Part shown: positions 1 to 9,900 of the stretch, piece by piece
Numbering within the stretch: the stretch's first letter is position 1
How the letters are laid out: each line of letters starts with the position of its first letter
Source of the DNA: Kovacikia minuta CCNUW1
Lineage (GTDB): Bacteria; Cyanobacteriota; Cyanobacteriia; Leptolyngbyales; Leptolyngbyaceae
Length of the DNA stretch: 64,000 nucleotides
Assembly (NCBI RefSeq): GCF_020091585.1
Contig: NZ_CP083582.1
Coordinates: forward strand, 4,092,001 to 4,156,000
Reading direction: 5' to 3'
The notes under the pieces: generated by a model
Told to the model about the DNA's origin: nothing
What the model saw: only the letters and a program-made list of their open reading frames with translations
The model's database searches: none
Program-made: the position numbers and the translations under genes

Positions 1-111
1 ACTTTAAAAACACGCCTGAGCCAAGGGGGATAAGCCCTTCGTCACTACTGGTCGATCGCCAGTTCAAGCCACTCTCCAACCACGAACAACCAACCACGAA
101 CTTCTTCTATT

Positions 112-711
112 TCAAGCAGATCGACGGTAAGACTGCTTCTGACCGTGGCGCTGCTGAAGCTGGTGCATGTGGTTGAACAACTGCCAGCAGTATTGTTCGG
201 GTAAGCCACAGGTAACGGCACCCCGCAGCACTACATTGAAATACCAGTCGTTGGGGGCTAATTCTTCCGCCAGCTTATCTACCACGACGTAGGTTCGGAC
301 GTTCTTGTAAATCTGACTCTGGCAGTGAACCTGCACTGTTTCGTGCCGATAGCCACCTTTGGGAACCTCCTCGCGTTCATCCAGGCGATCGCTAAGTCGC
401 CAGGGCAATCGGTATAAAACTCCTTCAACGGAAGAGTTGGAATCTTTAACCACGTCTAATACCCCACAATCCCGACGTAAAGAGCGGCGGTAGAACCCTA
501 ACCGATACCCATTGAGGGTTGCAGGTCCAATCACAAACGGGTGAGTATTTTCACCCAACGTCCGTTTTAGATCAACCGGACACATGCAGGAGCCATAGGC
601 AAAATAGTAAAATGTTGAGTCAATCGCCTGCGACTGTTGCATATAGCTCAATGGTTGAGGTTCAACCCTTTTAGGCTGAAATTGATAGGTTTCGTTAGGA
701 GGGACGCTCAT
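112..711 (-). CDS. gamma-glutamylcyclotransferase family protein
   Basis: This 199-residue protein has the GGCT/AIG2-like fold signature. A short strand FAYGSC lies at residues 37-42 (the substrate-loop YGS motif, with Cys where Asn is commoner), and an acidic DEREEV stretch near residues 112-117 is where the family keeps its catalytic Glu. The family converts gamma-glutamyl amines or peptides to 5-oxoproline in the cytoplasm, so a role in glutathione or gamma-glutamyl turnover is inferred. About 30 residues precede the domain, so translation could begin later, for example at Met24. It stands alone; the next gene upstream is more than 550 bp away. Confidence 0.85.
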   Translation of the reverse strand: MSVPPNETYQFQPKRVEPQPLSYMQQSQAIDSTFYYFAYGSCMCPVDLKRTLGENTHPFVIGPATLNGYRLGFYRRSLRRDCGVLDVVKDSNSSVEGVLYRLPWRLSDRLDEREEVPKGGYRHETVQVHCQSQIYKNVRTYVVVDKLAEELAPNDWYFNVVLRGAVTCGLPEQYCWQLFNHMHQLQQRHGQKQSYRRSA

Positions 712-1066
712 AGCTGGACGTGAGGGTTAAGGAACAATCATCGTAGCTGGAGTTTGAACGATGGACTTTAACGGCTCATTCTGAACCCATCTGGTTAACA
801 GCACAGGGTTCAGATGCCTTCTGGTTTGCCATCCAGAGTTCATAGTTTAAGGTCCAATCGCACCCTTTTATAAATTATCATAAACCGATAGGTGAACCGT
901 AGATTGGCAATGATTTTACAGACCACTTAAAGAACATTTCATCAAAATAAATAGGGTTTCCGCAAAATTACGGGTCTAAATTCATCTCAGTTTCAAGGAA
1001 CCTGCTAGTAGATCAAGCGGTAATGAAACGATTGACGCTGCAAATAAGTAGCTGGGTGGAATCAAA

Positions 1067-1133
1067 CGTAGGATGGGTTAGCGGTAGCGTAACCCATGCA
1101 GGTGCTGGGTTTCGTGCCTCAACCCAACCTACG
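1067..1133. repeat. MITE-like inverted repeat (CGTAGG type)
   Basis: The ends CGTAGGATGGGTT and AACCCAACCTACG are near-perfect inverted copies (12 of 13 bases). Inside, ATGGGTTA and TAACCCAT form a second nested pair. GTAGG...CCTAC elements of this kind are dispersed in many cyanobacterial genomes; a related one lies at 63561-63638. No transposase is present. Confidence 0.65.
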
Positions 1134-1177
1134 CAAGTTTTATATTTAATTAGTCCCACCTACTTACACAAATATAA

Positions 1178-1206
1178 GCTCTTCAACTCCGGATGAGTTG
1201 AAGAGC
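1178..1206 (-). terminator. rho-independent-type hairpin
   Basis: GCTCTTCAACTC pairs perfectly with GAGTTGAAGAGC around a 5-nt loop. On the minus strand the stem is followed by a T-rich stretch (TTATATTTG). It lies 60 bp beyond the stop codon of the minus-strand secreted-protein gene and is its likely terminator. Confidence 0.65.
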
Positions 1207-1267
1207 CTGTAACTATTTTCTTTGAAATGAAAGGCTTTGTTGGTAGTGATGGTTACTAACCCGTTGC

Positions 1268-2224
1268 TCAATTACTCGCCGTGATTTGGTTCCAGCCTTG
1301 AATAATTGCCTGGAGCGAGGAGGGCAGTTGATTCTGAATTGTATCCGCATACCGTACCGTCGAAGAACGACTGGAAAGCGTGATCGTCGTAAAATCCGCA
1401 GAGCCTTGAACAGGAGGATAATTGAGACGGTTAAAACGCTCCAGGTGATGCTGTCGGAGCAACTGTTGAAACTGCCAAACTTGTTGCTGGGAAATACGGC
1501 GAACTTCTGGTTTACCTGGAGTCCCGTTAGGGTTAATCAACCTGCGAGTCACCCGTCCATCTCTGGTCAAAGTTGTTTCGTAGGTTCTCCCGATAAAGCC
1601 ACCACTGGCGATCGCCCGAAACACAGTTTTTGCATCCACGGCAGGAGGCAGTTCACCGGCTGAAATCGGGGTTGGTTGGATACTGCCGTCACCCCTGGGA
1701 GGGGAAGTTGGGCGGCTGGGCGGTTCCAACCGAAAGTTAAACCCCCGTCGGTCAGTCCGATATACCCAGCGACGGTTGCCATCCGAGAGAACAACTCGCC
1801 ACCCATCAACCGTTGCCTGGGTGCACAATTCATCCGGCTTAGGCAGTCCTAAACAACCGTCCGACCAGTTTTTGCGGGCTGCTTCCACAACACGCAACTT
1901 ACCTGGAGGAATGCCAGTCCGTTGGCTCAGGTCCTGTCGCAGCTTATTTGCCGCAGGTTGAGGAAACTGGGTGTTGCTGGCTGGCTGAGCTGCCAGATTA
2001 CTTTCTATGTTGAAAACTGCTGAAACTGATGGTGCAGTCGTTTCTGTAACCTGATGCGTCAGGGTCAAGTTTATTGCCCTTGCTGGTTCGACAAAACCTG
2101 CCCCTACCGAAATCATTCCAGCTAAAGCCAAAACCGAACATAAGCGGCACAATGACCACTGGTTGAGGGATACGATCGCTCCTTGCTGTCCCGCATTCAA
2201 CCGCTGCAAATTCTCGTGCTTCAT
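1268..2224 (-). CDS. conserved cyanobacterial secreted protein
   Basis: I chose the ATG at 2224 (318 residues) over an upstream in-frame start at 2278 because a purine-rich GAGAGGA ribosome site lies just before it and the protein then begins with a basic segment. A hydrophobic stretch (about residues 27-50) ending in AxA is a probable signal peptide, so the product should be exported. Two regions follow: a module at about 95-165 containing WSDGCLGLP and a GWRVVLSDG strand, and a C-terminal domain at about 195-315, joined by a Pro/Ser-rich linker. The function is unknown. A 16-base string matching the end of the repeat at 35158-35173 lies inside the signal-peptide codons. Confidence 0.8.
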   Translation of the reverse strand: MKHENLQRLNAGQQGAIVSLNQWSLCRLCSVLALAGMISVGAGFVEPARAINLTLTHQVTETTAPSVSAVFNIESNLAAQPASNTQFPQPAANKLRQDLSQRTGIPPGKLRVVEAARKNWSDGCLGLPKPDELCTQATVDGWRVVLSDGNRRWVYRTDRRGFNFRLEPPSRPTSPPRGDGSIQPTPISAGELPPAVDAKTVFRAIASGGFIGRTYETTLTRDGRVTRRLINPNGTPGKPEVRRISQQQVWQFQQLLRQHHLERFNRLNYPPVQGSADFTTITLSSRSSTVRYADTIQNQLPSSLQAIIQGWNQITASN

Positions 2225-2480
2225 AAGAAATCCTCTCTCGCAACCATCCTTTTCCTCAAAGCCCACCTTCCCGCACAAACCTTAGACCGTCAATTTTTAG
2301 ACGTAGAATTAGGGTCTCTGAGTTCCGCTGATGGCTCATCAAGGAGCTAGAAATCAGAAGAAAGGCAGCGGGCGGAAGGCAGCGGGCAACAGGAGGAGAA
2401 ATGTGGAGAGATGGAGAGAAGGAGAAGGAATAGGGGAACGATCTAAATCCTTTACCCTGCCTATTCTTTCCTTACCCTGC

Positions 2481-3278
2481 CTATTTTTTCTTAGGAACTG
2501 TTTTGGCTGGTGGGGAGGGTTGCTCAGGCGGTTGTAACTGTTGCCAGAGTTGGTCAAAACTAGCCGGAAAGACAACTCGCCAAACGGCTAAGACCGCGAT
2601 CGCTACTATCCCCAAAGTGAGAAGGTTGTAAAAGATCTTGGCGATCGGGAGGCGAAACGAAGGTCTTGCTGCGCGACGGGTTGTGACGGGTTTCGAGACA
2701 ACCGACCTGACCGGAGACGATGGGATGGATCGCGAAGTCCTGCTGGGAGGATCTCCCACTACTGCTCCCACGGTCGATCGCATCGCCTGAAGTTGATGAA
2801 TCACAATGGGTGGTTTTCGCTCAGAACGAGTCCACTGCACCAAGGCAACAACTGGAATCGCACATAAGTTGGGCGTTTCCAGGGCACGCAACCGTTGCAT
2901 TAAACCCTGATCACTCGATACAATCACCACCAACCCGTCTGGCCGATTACGCGCCAACCCATAGGCAGCCTGAACTAACGTTAGGGTCAGTCGGGAGCGT
3001 TTACTTAAGTTGTGACCTTCAGCAGGTTTGAGGGAAGGGTGGGTGGCGATCGCAGCAGCCGATTTCCAACCACTTTCAGGAAAAAATCGGACAAACTCCC
3101 TGGCAGTTTGCTCCTGAGTCGGGTCAGATGCGCGATCGGTCAAGAAGTTAATCTCTTCCAGAATTATCTTAGGAACAAAACATTCTCCGATTCGGGAGAA
3201 TTCTCGCCACTCCCGCACACCCCCGCCCATTAGGGCACTGACATCGAACATGAGTAAGAAAGGAGGAATAACCGCCAT
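2481..3278 (-). CDS. PIN-domain protein with C-terminal membrane segment
   Basis: Residues 8-150 look like a PIN nuclease fold: FDVSAL with Asp12, EEI at 41-43 and VSSDQGL with Asp123 supply the spaced acidic residues that bind the catalytic metal in this family. A Ser/Pro-rich linker follows, then one hydrophobic helix at about 210-235 and a Pro/Lys-rich tail. The architecture suggests a membrane-tethered ribonuclease-like protein. No antitoxin-sized partner adjoins it, so I do not call it a toxin of a toxin-antitoxin pair. It is divergent from the membrane-protein gene at 3545. A later start at Met10 is possible. Confidence 0.75.
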   Translation of the reverse strand: MAVIPPFLLMFDVSALMGGGVREWREFSRIGECFVPKIILEEINFLTDRASDPTQEQTAREFVRFFPESGWKSAAAIATHPSLKPAEGHNLSKRSRLTLTLVQAAYGLARNRPDGLVVIVSSDQGLMQRLRALETPNLCAIPVVALVQWTRSERKPPIVIHQLQAMRSTVGAVVGDPPSRTSRSIPSSPVRSVVSKPVTTRRAARPSFRLPIAKIFYNLLTLGIVAIAVLAVWRVVFPASFDQLWQQLQPPEQPSPPAKTVPKKK

Positions 3279-3544
3279 AGGAGTTGTGAGTTGGGTAAGC
3301 CGAAAATTTGAATGGAATAAACTTTTGGGAGAGCAAACAAACCAATCCGAACGAATTAAAAAATTAAAGGATACTCTGAGTGTTCTTCTTAGACGAGGAA
3401 CTCTTACAATTTAATAAATTGAGGGCGATTAAGAAGCTTTAACTGTAAAGCTAGGTAACAAAAGTTTCAAAAAGGTTTAGAAAAGCCAAGCAACTTGATT
3501 AAAGCTCTATTTTATAAAGTTACAACGGACCTTAGAGGCAAATT

Positions 3545-3862
3545 ATGAGCAACGTATCGAAATATCGCTTAGTTTGCACCCTTTCTTTTGGTGACATTTA
3601 TGGTCAAATCATCGTTTGGCTCATTGTTATCTTTTTAAGTTTGGCTTCAGCAATGGCACTCATGGGAGCCAGCCGCCCCATTTATGCCCTGGCAACTGTT
3701 GGACTCATTTTGGTATTAACCTTACCTTTCCTCCTATTTGCCTTCGTCACAACGTTGCTCAACCATATTGAATTGGCACCCGTAGACCCAGTAACCAATA
3801 AGACGGTAGCAACCTCATCCCAAAGCTCATCCCCTCAACGACCTGCTCAGGCAGCAGGTTAG
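3545..3862 (+). CDS. small conserved membrane protein upstream of the SDH flavoprotein gene
   Basis: This 105-residue protein has two strongly hydrophobic segments (about 19-42 and 48-72) and a polar, Ser/Gln-rich tail. An AGAGG ribosome site precedes the ATG by 6 bases. It ends 14 bp before the succinate dehydrogenase flavoprotein gene, so the two are probably co-transcribed. It is tempting to see a membrane partner for that enzyme, but no heme-ligand pattern of SdhC/D is evident and the role is unknown. Confidence 0.75.
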   Translation: MSNVSKYRLVCTLSFGDIYGQIIVWLIVIFLSLASAMALMGASRPIYALATVGLILVLTLPFLLFAFVTTLLNHIELAPVDPVTNKTVATSSQSSSPQRPAQAAG

Positions 3863-3876
3863 CTTAAACTGACGGC

Positions 3877-5604
3877 ATGATTGATCACGACGTAATTATT
3901 GTCGGTGGAGGACTGGCAGGTTCTCGTGCTGCACTAGAAATTGCCCGCACCGATCCCAACCTGAGTGTGGCAGTTGTTGCCAAAACCCACCCAATCCGCT
4001 CTCACTCTGTTGCCGCTCAGGGGGGAATTGCAGCCACCCTAAAGAACGTAGACACCACTGATAGTTGGGAAGCCCATGCCTTTGATACGGTCAAAGGTTC
4101 CGACTATCTGGCCGATCAGGATGCTGTAGAGATCCTGACGCGCGAAGCTGCGGACGTGGTAATTGACCTGGAACATATGGGTGTTTTATTCTCCCGCTTG
4201 CCCGATGGACGAATCGCCCAGCGAGCTTTTGGGGGTCATTCCCATAACCGCACCTGCTATGCAGCCGATAAAACGGGCCATGCGATTTTGCATGAGCTGA
4301 TTAGTAACCTGATGGCTCATGGTGTCACCGTGTATGACGAATGGTACGTGCTGCGGCTGATCCTGGAAGAAGGGCAGATGAAGGGACTGGTAATGTACCA
4401 CCTCCTGGATGGTCAGTTGGCTGTCGTTCGGGCAAAAACCGTGATGGTTGCCACAGGCGGATATGGGCGCGTTTATAACACCACCTCGAACGATTATGCG
4501 TCCACTGGGGATGGTCTTTCCATGACTGCGCTGGCAGGGTTGCCCTTGGAAGACATGGAGTTTGTCCAATTCCATCCCACAGGGCTTTATCCTGCTGGGG
4601 TGCTGATTTCAGAAGCGGTCAGAGGAGAAGGTGCCTATCTCATTAATAGTGATGGGCGGCGGTTTATGGAAGATTATGCTCCCAGTCGTATGGAATTAGC
4701 CCCGCGCGATATTACTTCACGGGCAATTACCTCTGAAATTCGGGCAGGGCGAGGAATCCATTCCGATCGCAGTGCGGGTGGTCCCTTCGTTTATCTCGAT
4801 CTGCGCCACATGGGGCAGGAAAAAATCATGAACCGGGTTCCCTTCTGCTGGGAAGAAGCCCACCGCCTGGTTGGGATTGACGCCGTACATGAACCGATCC
4901 CCGTGCGCCCCACCGTCCACTACTCGATGGGGGGCATTCCAGTTAATACAGATGGACAGGTGAGAAGTAGCGCAGAAGACCTGGTAGATGGTTTTTTTGC
5001 CGCCGGAGAAGCCGCCTGTGTCTCTGTTCATGGGGCAAACCGCCTGGGAAGCAATTCTCTCCTGGAGTGTGTAGTGTACGGTCGTCGAACGGGGGCTGCG
5101 ATCGCTCGCTATGTGCAAAATCGCAAACTTCCTGATCTCAATGAGTCCCACTACCTGACCGAAATCCGCAACCAAATTCAATCGCTCCTCAACCAACCTG
5201 GTTCCTACCGGATTGCCCAGGTGCGACAAGCTTATCAAGATTGCATGACTGAATATTGCGGTGTATTTCGGACTGAGACCATCATGCAAACAGGACTGGC
5301 AAAACTGAAACAAATCCAACAGCAATACGATCAGATTCGCCTGGACGACAAAGGCACCCTCTGGAACACTGAAATCGTTGAAGCTTTAGAACTTCGTAGT
5401 TTGATGATTGTCGGCGAAATGATCCTGACTGCTGCCCTCAACCGCCAGGAAAGCCGAGGTTCCCACTCCCGCGAAGATTACCCCAATCGGGATGACTCAA
5501 ATTTCCTCAAACATACCCTGACTTACTATTCCCCAGCCGGGATCGATATCCAGTACAAACCCGTTACGATCACCCGATTCCAACCCCAGGAGCGAAAGTA
5601 TTAA
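3877..5604 (+). CDS. sdhA: succinate dehydrogenase / fumarate reductase flavoprotein subunit
   Basis: This 575-residue protein has the complete flavoprotein architecture: the dinucleotide-binding GGGLAG at 10-15, RSHSVAAQGG at 41-50 whose His43 is the usual site of covalent FAD attachment, a central substrate domain with FHPTGLYPAG, and a C-terminal helical domain. It oxidises succinate to fumarate (or the reverse) and passes electrons to an Fe-S subunit. No sdhB or anchor gene is adjacent, which is usual in cyanobacteria, where these genes are scattered. The enzyme feeds the thylakoid plastoquinone pool. No clear Shine-Dalgarno sequence precedes the ATG; coupling to the preceding small gene may help initiation. 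Confidence 0.95.
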   Translation: MIDHDVIIVGGGLAGSRAALEIARTDPNLSVAVVAKTHPIRSHSVAAQGGIAATLKNVDTTDSWEAHAFDTVKGSDYLADQDAVEILTREAADVVIDLEHMGVLFSRLPDGRIAQRAFGGHSHNRTCYAADKTGHAILHELISNLMAHGVTVYDEWYVLRLILEEGQMKGLVMYHLLDGQLAVVRAKTVMVATGGYGRVYNTTSNDYASTGDGLSMTALAGLPLEDMEFVQFHPTGLYPAGVLISEAVRGEGAYLINSDGRRFMEDYAPSRMELAPRDITSRAITSEIRAGRGIHSDRSAGGPFVYLDLRHMGQEKIMNRVPFCWEEAHRLVGIDAVHEPIPVRPTVHYSMGGIPVNTDGQVRSSAEDLVDGFFAAGEAACVSVHGANRLGSNSLLECVVYGRRTGAAIARYVQNRKLPDLNESHYLTEIRNQIQSLLNQPGSYRIAQVRQAYQDCMTEYCGVFRTETIMQTGLAKLKQIQQQYDQIRLDDKGTLWNTEIVEALELRSLMIVGEMILTAALNRQESRGSHSREDYPNRDDSNFLKHTLTYYSPAGIDIQYKPVTITRFQPQERKY

Positions 5605-5987
5605 AAGTCAGAGAAAGGATAAATACTGAAGGTTGAAGGCTGAAGTATAAAAACACTCTCCTGCCCATCAACCCATCATCTCCCTCACTTTCTCCTCGTC
5701 ACCTTCACCCTTACGCCCGTCCCCCTTTTATCCTTCATCCTTCATCCTTCATCCTTCCCTCCCCCCTTTCTCTCCAATCCCGTAATTTAGCTAAACAATC
5801 AGGAGAAATGTTTGCAGACTGAGTAGAATGGCAAATACAAGTCCAAACTTTCAATAAATTGCTAACTTTGTGGTGTTTGAGGAGTGTTGACTGATGAATC
5901 ACGTCTCGATCAGCGTCATAGCTCCAATTTAACCTTGGTTGGAGTATTCTTCGATTATTAACCTCACCTTATTTGCTAAACCTGCTA
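5605..5987. other. intergenic region upstream of infC
   Basis: No gene is visible. The first 170 bases are low-complexity, a purine-rich part followed by C/T-rich repeats of CTTCATC. The rest is the presumed leader of infC; no riboswitch or clear promoter was recognised. Confidence 0.55.
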
Positions 5988-6530
5988 ATGCCTGTGATTG
6001 AAAGAGCTGAAAGAAAACCAAACCGCGATTTACCCACAATTAACGAGCGTATTCGATTCCCAAAGATTCGGGTGATTGACTCGGACGGAGCACAGTTGGG
6101 GATTTTAACTCCCCGTGAGGCGATGCAAATTGCTGACGAAAAAGAGCTTGATCTCGTTTTGGTCAGTGATAAGGCAGATCCTCCCGTTTGCCGAATTATG
6201 GACTACGGTAAATTTAAGTTTGAGCAGGAGAAAAAAGCACGGGAAGCAAAGAAGAAGCAGCATACCGTTGATGTCAAAGAAGTCAAAATGCGCTACAAAA
6301 TTGAGGAGCATGACTACAATGTCCGCATTAATCAAGCGAAGCGCTTCCTCAAAGATGGCGATAAAGTCAAAGCCACAATTATGTTCCGTGGACGAGAAAT
6401 TCAGCATAGTGATATTGCAGAAGACTTGCTAAAGCGAATGGCAAATGATTTGCAGGAAGTCGCTGAAGTGCAGCAAGCCCCCAAAAAGGAGGGGCGCAAC
6501 ATGATGATGCTGTTAGCTCCGAAGAAGTAG
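5988..6530 (+). CDS. infC: translation initiation factor IF-3
   Basis: This 180-residue IF-3 is taken from the ATG at 5988 rather than an in-frame TTG at 5973, because MPVIE...[11 protein letters not shown] matches the usual cyanobacterial N-terminus. The N-terminal domain (about 15-85) contains the [14 protein letters not shown] strand and [19 protein letters not shown] lysine-rich linker and the C-terminal domain, with [15 protein letters not shown] and [11 protein letters not shown], follow. It binds the 30S subunit, blocks premature 50S joining and monitors start-codon selection. No Shine-Dalgarno sequence is visible before the ATG. It appears monocistronic; rpmI/rplT are not adjacent. 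Confidence 0.97.
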   Translation: MPVIERAERKPNRDLPTINERIRFPKIRVIDSDGAQLGILTPREAMQIADEKELDLVLVSDKADPPVCRIMDYGKFKFEQEKKAREAKKKQHTVDVKEVKMRYKIEEHDYNVRINQAKRFLKDGDKVKATIMFRGREIQHSDIAEDLLKRMANDLQEVAEVQQAPKKEGRNMMMLLAPKK

Positions 6531-6539
6531 GCGATCGCC

Positions 6540-6562
6540 AAGCCGAAAAAAACTTTTGGCTT
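6540..6562 (+). terminator. possible infC terminator
   Basis: AAGCC-GAAAA and CTTTTGGCTT form an imperfect stem 10 bp past the infC stop codon. The downstream T-tract is poor, so this is tentative. Confidence 0.35.
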
Positions 6563-6826
6563 CTAGCTATCAGCCGTCAGCCGTCAGCCGTTAGAGAAAA
6601 GCTGGTAGCTGATGGCTGATGTTGCTTCAAGCTGGTGCAGTTGTTGCCTCACCTCACCCCCGAGTCCTATTTCCCGGTACAAATTTCCCGTCCCTATCTA
6701 CAATAAAAGCCGTTTGGGGCACTCTAGTAAGGTGTTATCCTATTGACTTCACAGGTTTGCGCTTAAGACCGTTCAAAATTCAAAATGCCGAATTAAGAAT
6801 TGGAAAGCCTTGTTAGTAAGCATTCT

Positions 6827-6853
6827 CAATTTTAAATTGGCAATTTTAAATTG
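6827..6853. repeat. tandem 13-bp AT-rich near-palindrome
   Basis: CAATTTTAAATTG occurs twice, separated by one G. Each copy is nearly self-complementary. It resembles short tandem AT-rich repeats common between cyanobacterial genes. Confidence 0.5.
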
Positions 6854-6965
6854 ATTCTCTTTCCTCAGGGGGCGTCGTTTGAAAGTGAGCCTGCAACCTG
6901 TGTTTCGGATAGCTCTTGGGATAGGTGACTCAGGGATAGGCTACAACACGGGAAGCAGACGCTGA

Positions 6966-9900
6966 ATGGAACTTAGAGACAAGGGGTTTGGCAAAAGTGG
7001 ATTGGGGCAGAAGTTTCTGCGGTGGGTAAACCTGCGCCCGGAGGAAAGCGAACGAACCTTCCTGATGTTTGCTTTCTATACCACCACTTCGATCGGACTG
7101 GTCTGGTTGGAAGCAAGCACGATCGCCCTGTTTCTGCAAGCCTATGGGGCGGAAGAAGGGTTGCCCTGGATTTATATTGCCAGTGCGGGGATTGGGTCTG
7201 GTCTAGGGGTTTTGTTTACTCAGTTGCAAAGGTTTTTGCCTTTGCATCGGGTCATTGTCATGACTGCTATTTTAATGGCAGCGCCCCTGTTGCTGTTTTG
7301 GTTGGGATTGGGCTTGCCCGAGGATCTGGAACTCTGGCAATTCTCGCTGCCAGCAGTCACGATCTTTCTGATGCGGCTGTGGTTAGAAGCCATTTATGTT
7401 CTTAACGACCTAAATACGTCGATTACTGCCAACCAACTTTTTAACATTCGTGAAATTAAACGAACTTATCCCTTAATTAGCAGTGGAATCTTGGTTGCGG
7501 ACGTAATTAGCGGTTTCTCACTCAACTGGATGATTGCCCTGGTGGGTGGGCTAAAAAATATCGTCCTTCTGGCTTTTCTGATGCTGGCGATTGGGGCAGT
7601 AATTTTGTTCTATTTGAGCCGCGCCTATCGCCAAGCATTTCCTGATTTTTTGCGTCGGCAGGTGGAAGAACGTCAGCCAGATTATGTGAATCGTCGGTTG
7701 AAAGGTCCCCTACGGCGCTATGTAATCCTACTATTCACGTTTTTTATTCTGGCGCAGGTATTGTTTCTGCTGATTGATTTCCGCTTTCTCAGCGATTTGC
7801 AAACGAATCGATCGGACGAACAGATCGCCGGATTTCTGGGGCTATTTAGTGGCATTTTGGGCGTCTTCGAGTTGGCAATGCAGTGGTTAGCCTCAAGCCG
7901 GGTGATTGAGCGGGTGGGGGTATTCACAGCAGCAATGACCCTTCCAGGCGTGATCAGTGTCCTGGGTGCCCTGGCAATGGCGATCGCAGGGTTTTCCTGG
8001 GAATCGGCACTGTTTTCCAGTCTGGTGATGCTCAAATTTTTAGACGAGTTGCTGCACTACACCCTGTTTGCCAGTGTCGGACCCGTTCTCTTTCAACCCA
8101 TTCCGGATGCTCTTCGGAGTAACATTCAGTCCAATGTACGCGGTGTTGCGGAACCCCTATCTACGGGCGCAACCGGAATTGTTCTATTAGGGCTGGTTGC
8201 TCTGGATGGACTTTATTGGCTATTACCTGCCATTTTGTTTTTGGCGCTCGTTTGGGTTGTGATCATCTGGCTGCTGCGTGCCAAATATGTTGGGCTACTG
8301 GTCATGAGTGCTGAGCGGGGTCAACTCAGCGCCGATGTGGATTTGGTCGAGCTAAAACGAGCGGTAGTAGAAGCTTTAGAGCAAGCGGGAACAGAAGCCC
8401 ATAAAAGTTCTTGCATTGAGCTTTTGAGCCAGCTTGATCCTAAGAATGTGGGTGAGGTGTTGGCACCCATGTTGGCTAAGTTGCCCCCTTCTTTACAGCG
8501 CAAGAGCCTGGAAGAAATGCTGGCCTATCCCAACCCGGCTTATCTCGATCAGGTGCGGGCATTGATCGACCAGTCCCCACCGCCGGATGTCCTCGCCGTT
8601 GTATTGCGCTACATCTGGCTGACTGATACGCAACCAGACATTCGCCAATTGCGTCCCTACTTAAAGCCAGAAGTTGATCCGATCGTGCGAGGAACGGCGG
8701 CTTCGCTGATGTTACGGCGCGGCAACCCGACTCAGAAAGCAGAAGCAACTAATACGCTGCGGCTGATGCTGACCCACCAGCAGGAACGGGAACGGGTCAT
8801 GGGCTGTCGAGCACTGGGAGAGGCTGTGTATCTTCAAGCATTGCGGTTGTATATCCCAAATCTCCTCCAGGATGGCTCATTACGTGTCAGGTGTGCCCTG
8901 CTAGAAGCGATCGCAGCAACCCGGCTAGAAGAGTTTTACCCCTCGCTGTTGCGGGGCTTGTATTACAAGTCCACCCGTCAGGCTGCGATGAAAGCGTTGG
9001 TGCGGCTAGAGAACGAGGCCATTCCCCTGCTGGTGGAATTGGCAGCCGATAAGCACAAGCCAGATTTGGTTCAGATGTATGCCTGGCAGGCGATTGGGCA
9101 GATTGGTACGATTCAAGCGGTTGATGTTTTAATTTCCCACTTGATGACTGCCTGGGGAACCAGCCGCCGCAACATTCTCCGAATTCTGTTAGAGATGCCT
9201 GGGGAAACAGGAATCGAAAGCGTTTTAGAGCGTCTTGGCAGAAGTGGGATTGAGCGGTTGATTGATCAGGAAATTCTGTTTATGGGGCAGCTTTACGCAG
9301 CATTGCTGGATATTCTCCCTGGACAAGTGCCAGGGCGAGAGGCAGATTTGTTGCGGCGGGCTATGCGCGATATGCAGACGGATGCGGAGGAACGTTTATT
9401 TTCCCTGATGAAATTCCTTTATCCCATTAGTGCCATCAAAGCAGCCTCATTCAATCTACAATCCAACTCTCCCAGCAATCGGGCACGGGGATTGGAGATT
9501 CTCGACAATACCCTCGATATTCCCAGTAAGCGAGCTTTGCTCAGCCTGCTGGATCAACGCCCCGATCGGGATAAGGTGCAGAGTTTGTCTGATTTGATGA
9601 CTTACGAACGAATGACACCCAGCGATCGCCTGCGTCGGTTGCTGGATCTCCGTCACTTTCAGTCTGATTGGGCACTGGCTTGCTGCTTTCATCTGGCACG
9701 TCAGGCACGCTGGAGTTTGACCGCCGACCAAACCCTATCCTGTTTGCGCCATCCCAGAGGCTTTGTGCGAGAAGCTGTACTGGGATATTTGAAAATGGCA
9801 TCTCCCCGTGCCCTGGTGCGTTTATTGCCCATGCTCAAGAATGATCCAGACCCGCTGGTGGCAGACCAGGTGAAACAAATTATCCAGGAGTTTGCAAAAA

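Larger units (their letters stand above)
712..1267. other. intergenic region without gene
   Basis: I see no coding sequence here. The stretch is AT-rich and holds an inverted-repeat element at 1067-1133 and a perfect 12-bp hairpin at 1178-1206. The part next to 711 presumably contains the promoter of the cyclotransferase gene, but no convincing -35/-10 pair was found. Confidence 0.6.
6531..6965. other. intergenic region downstream of infC
   Basis: No gene is supported; a 65-codon frame at 6619 has no family resemblance. The region contains a weak hairpin at 6540-6562, tandem CAGCCGT triplets pairing with a later GCTGATGGCTGA, and two copies of CAATTTTAAATTG at 6827-6853. Confidence 0.5.
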
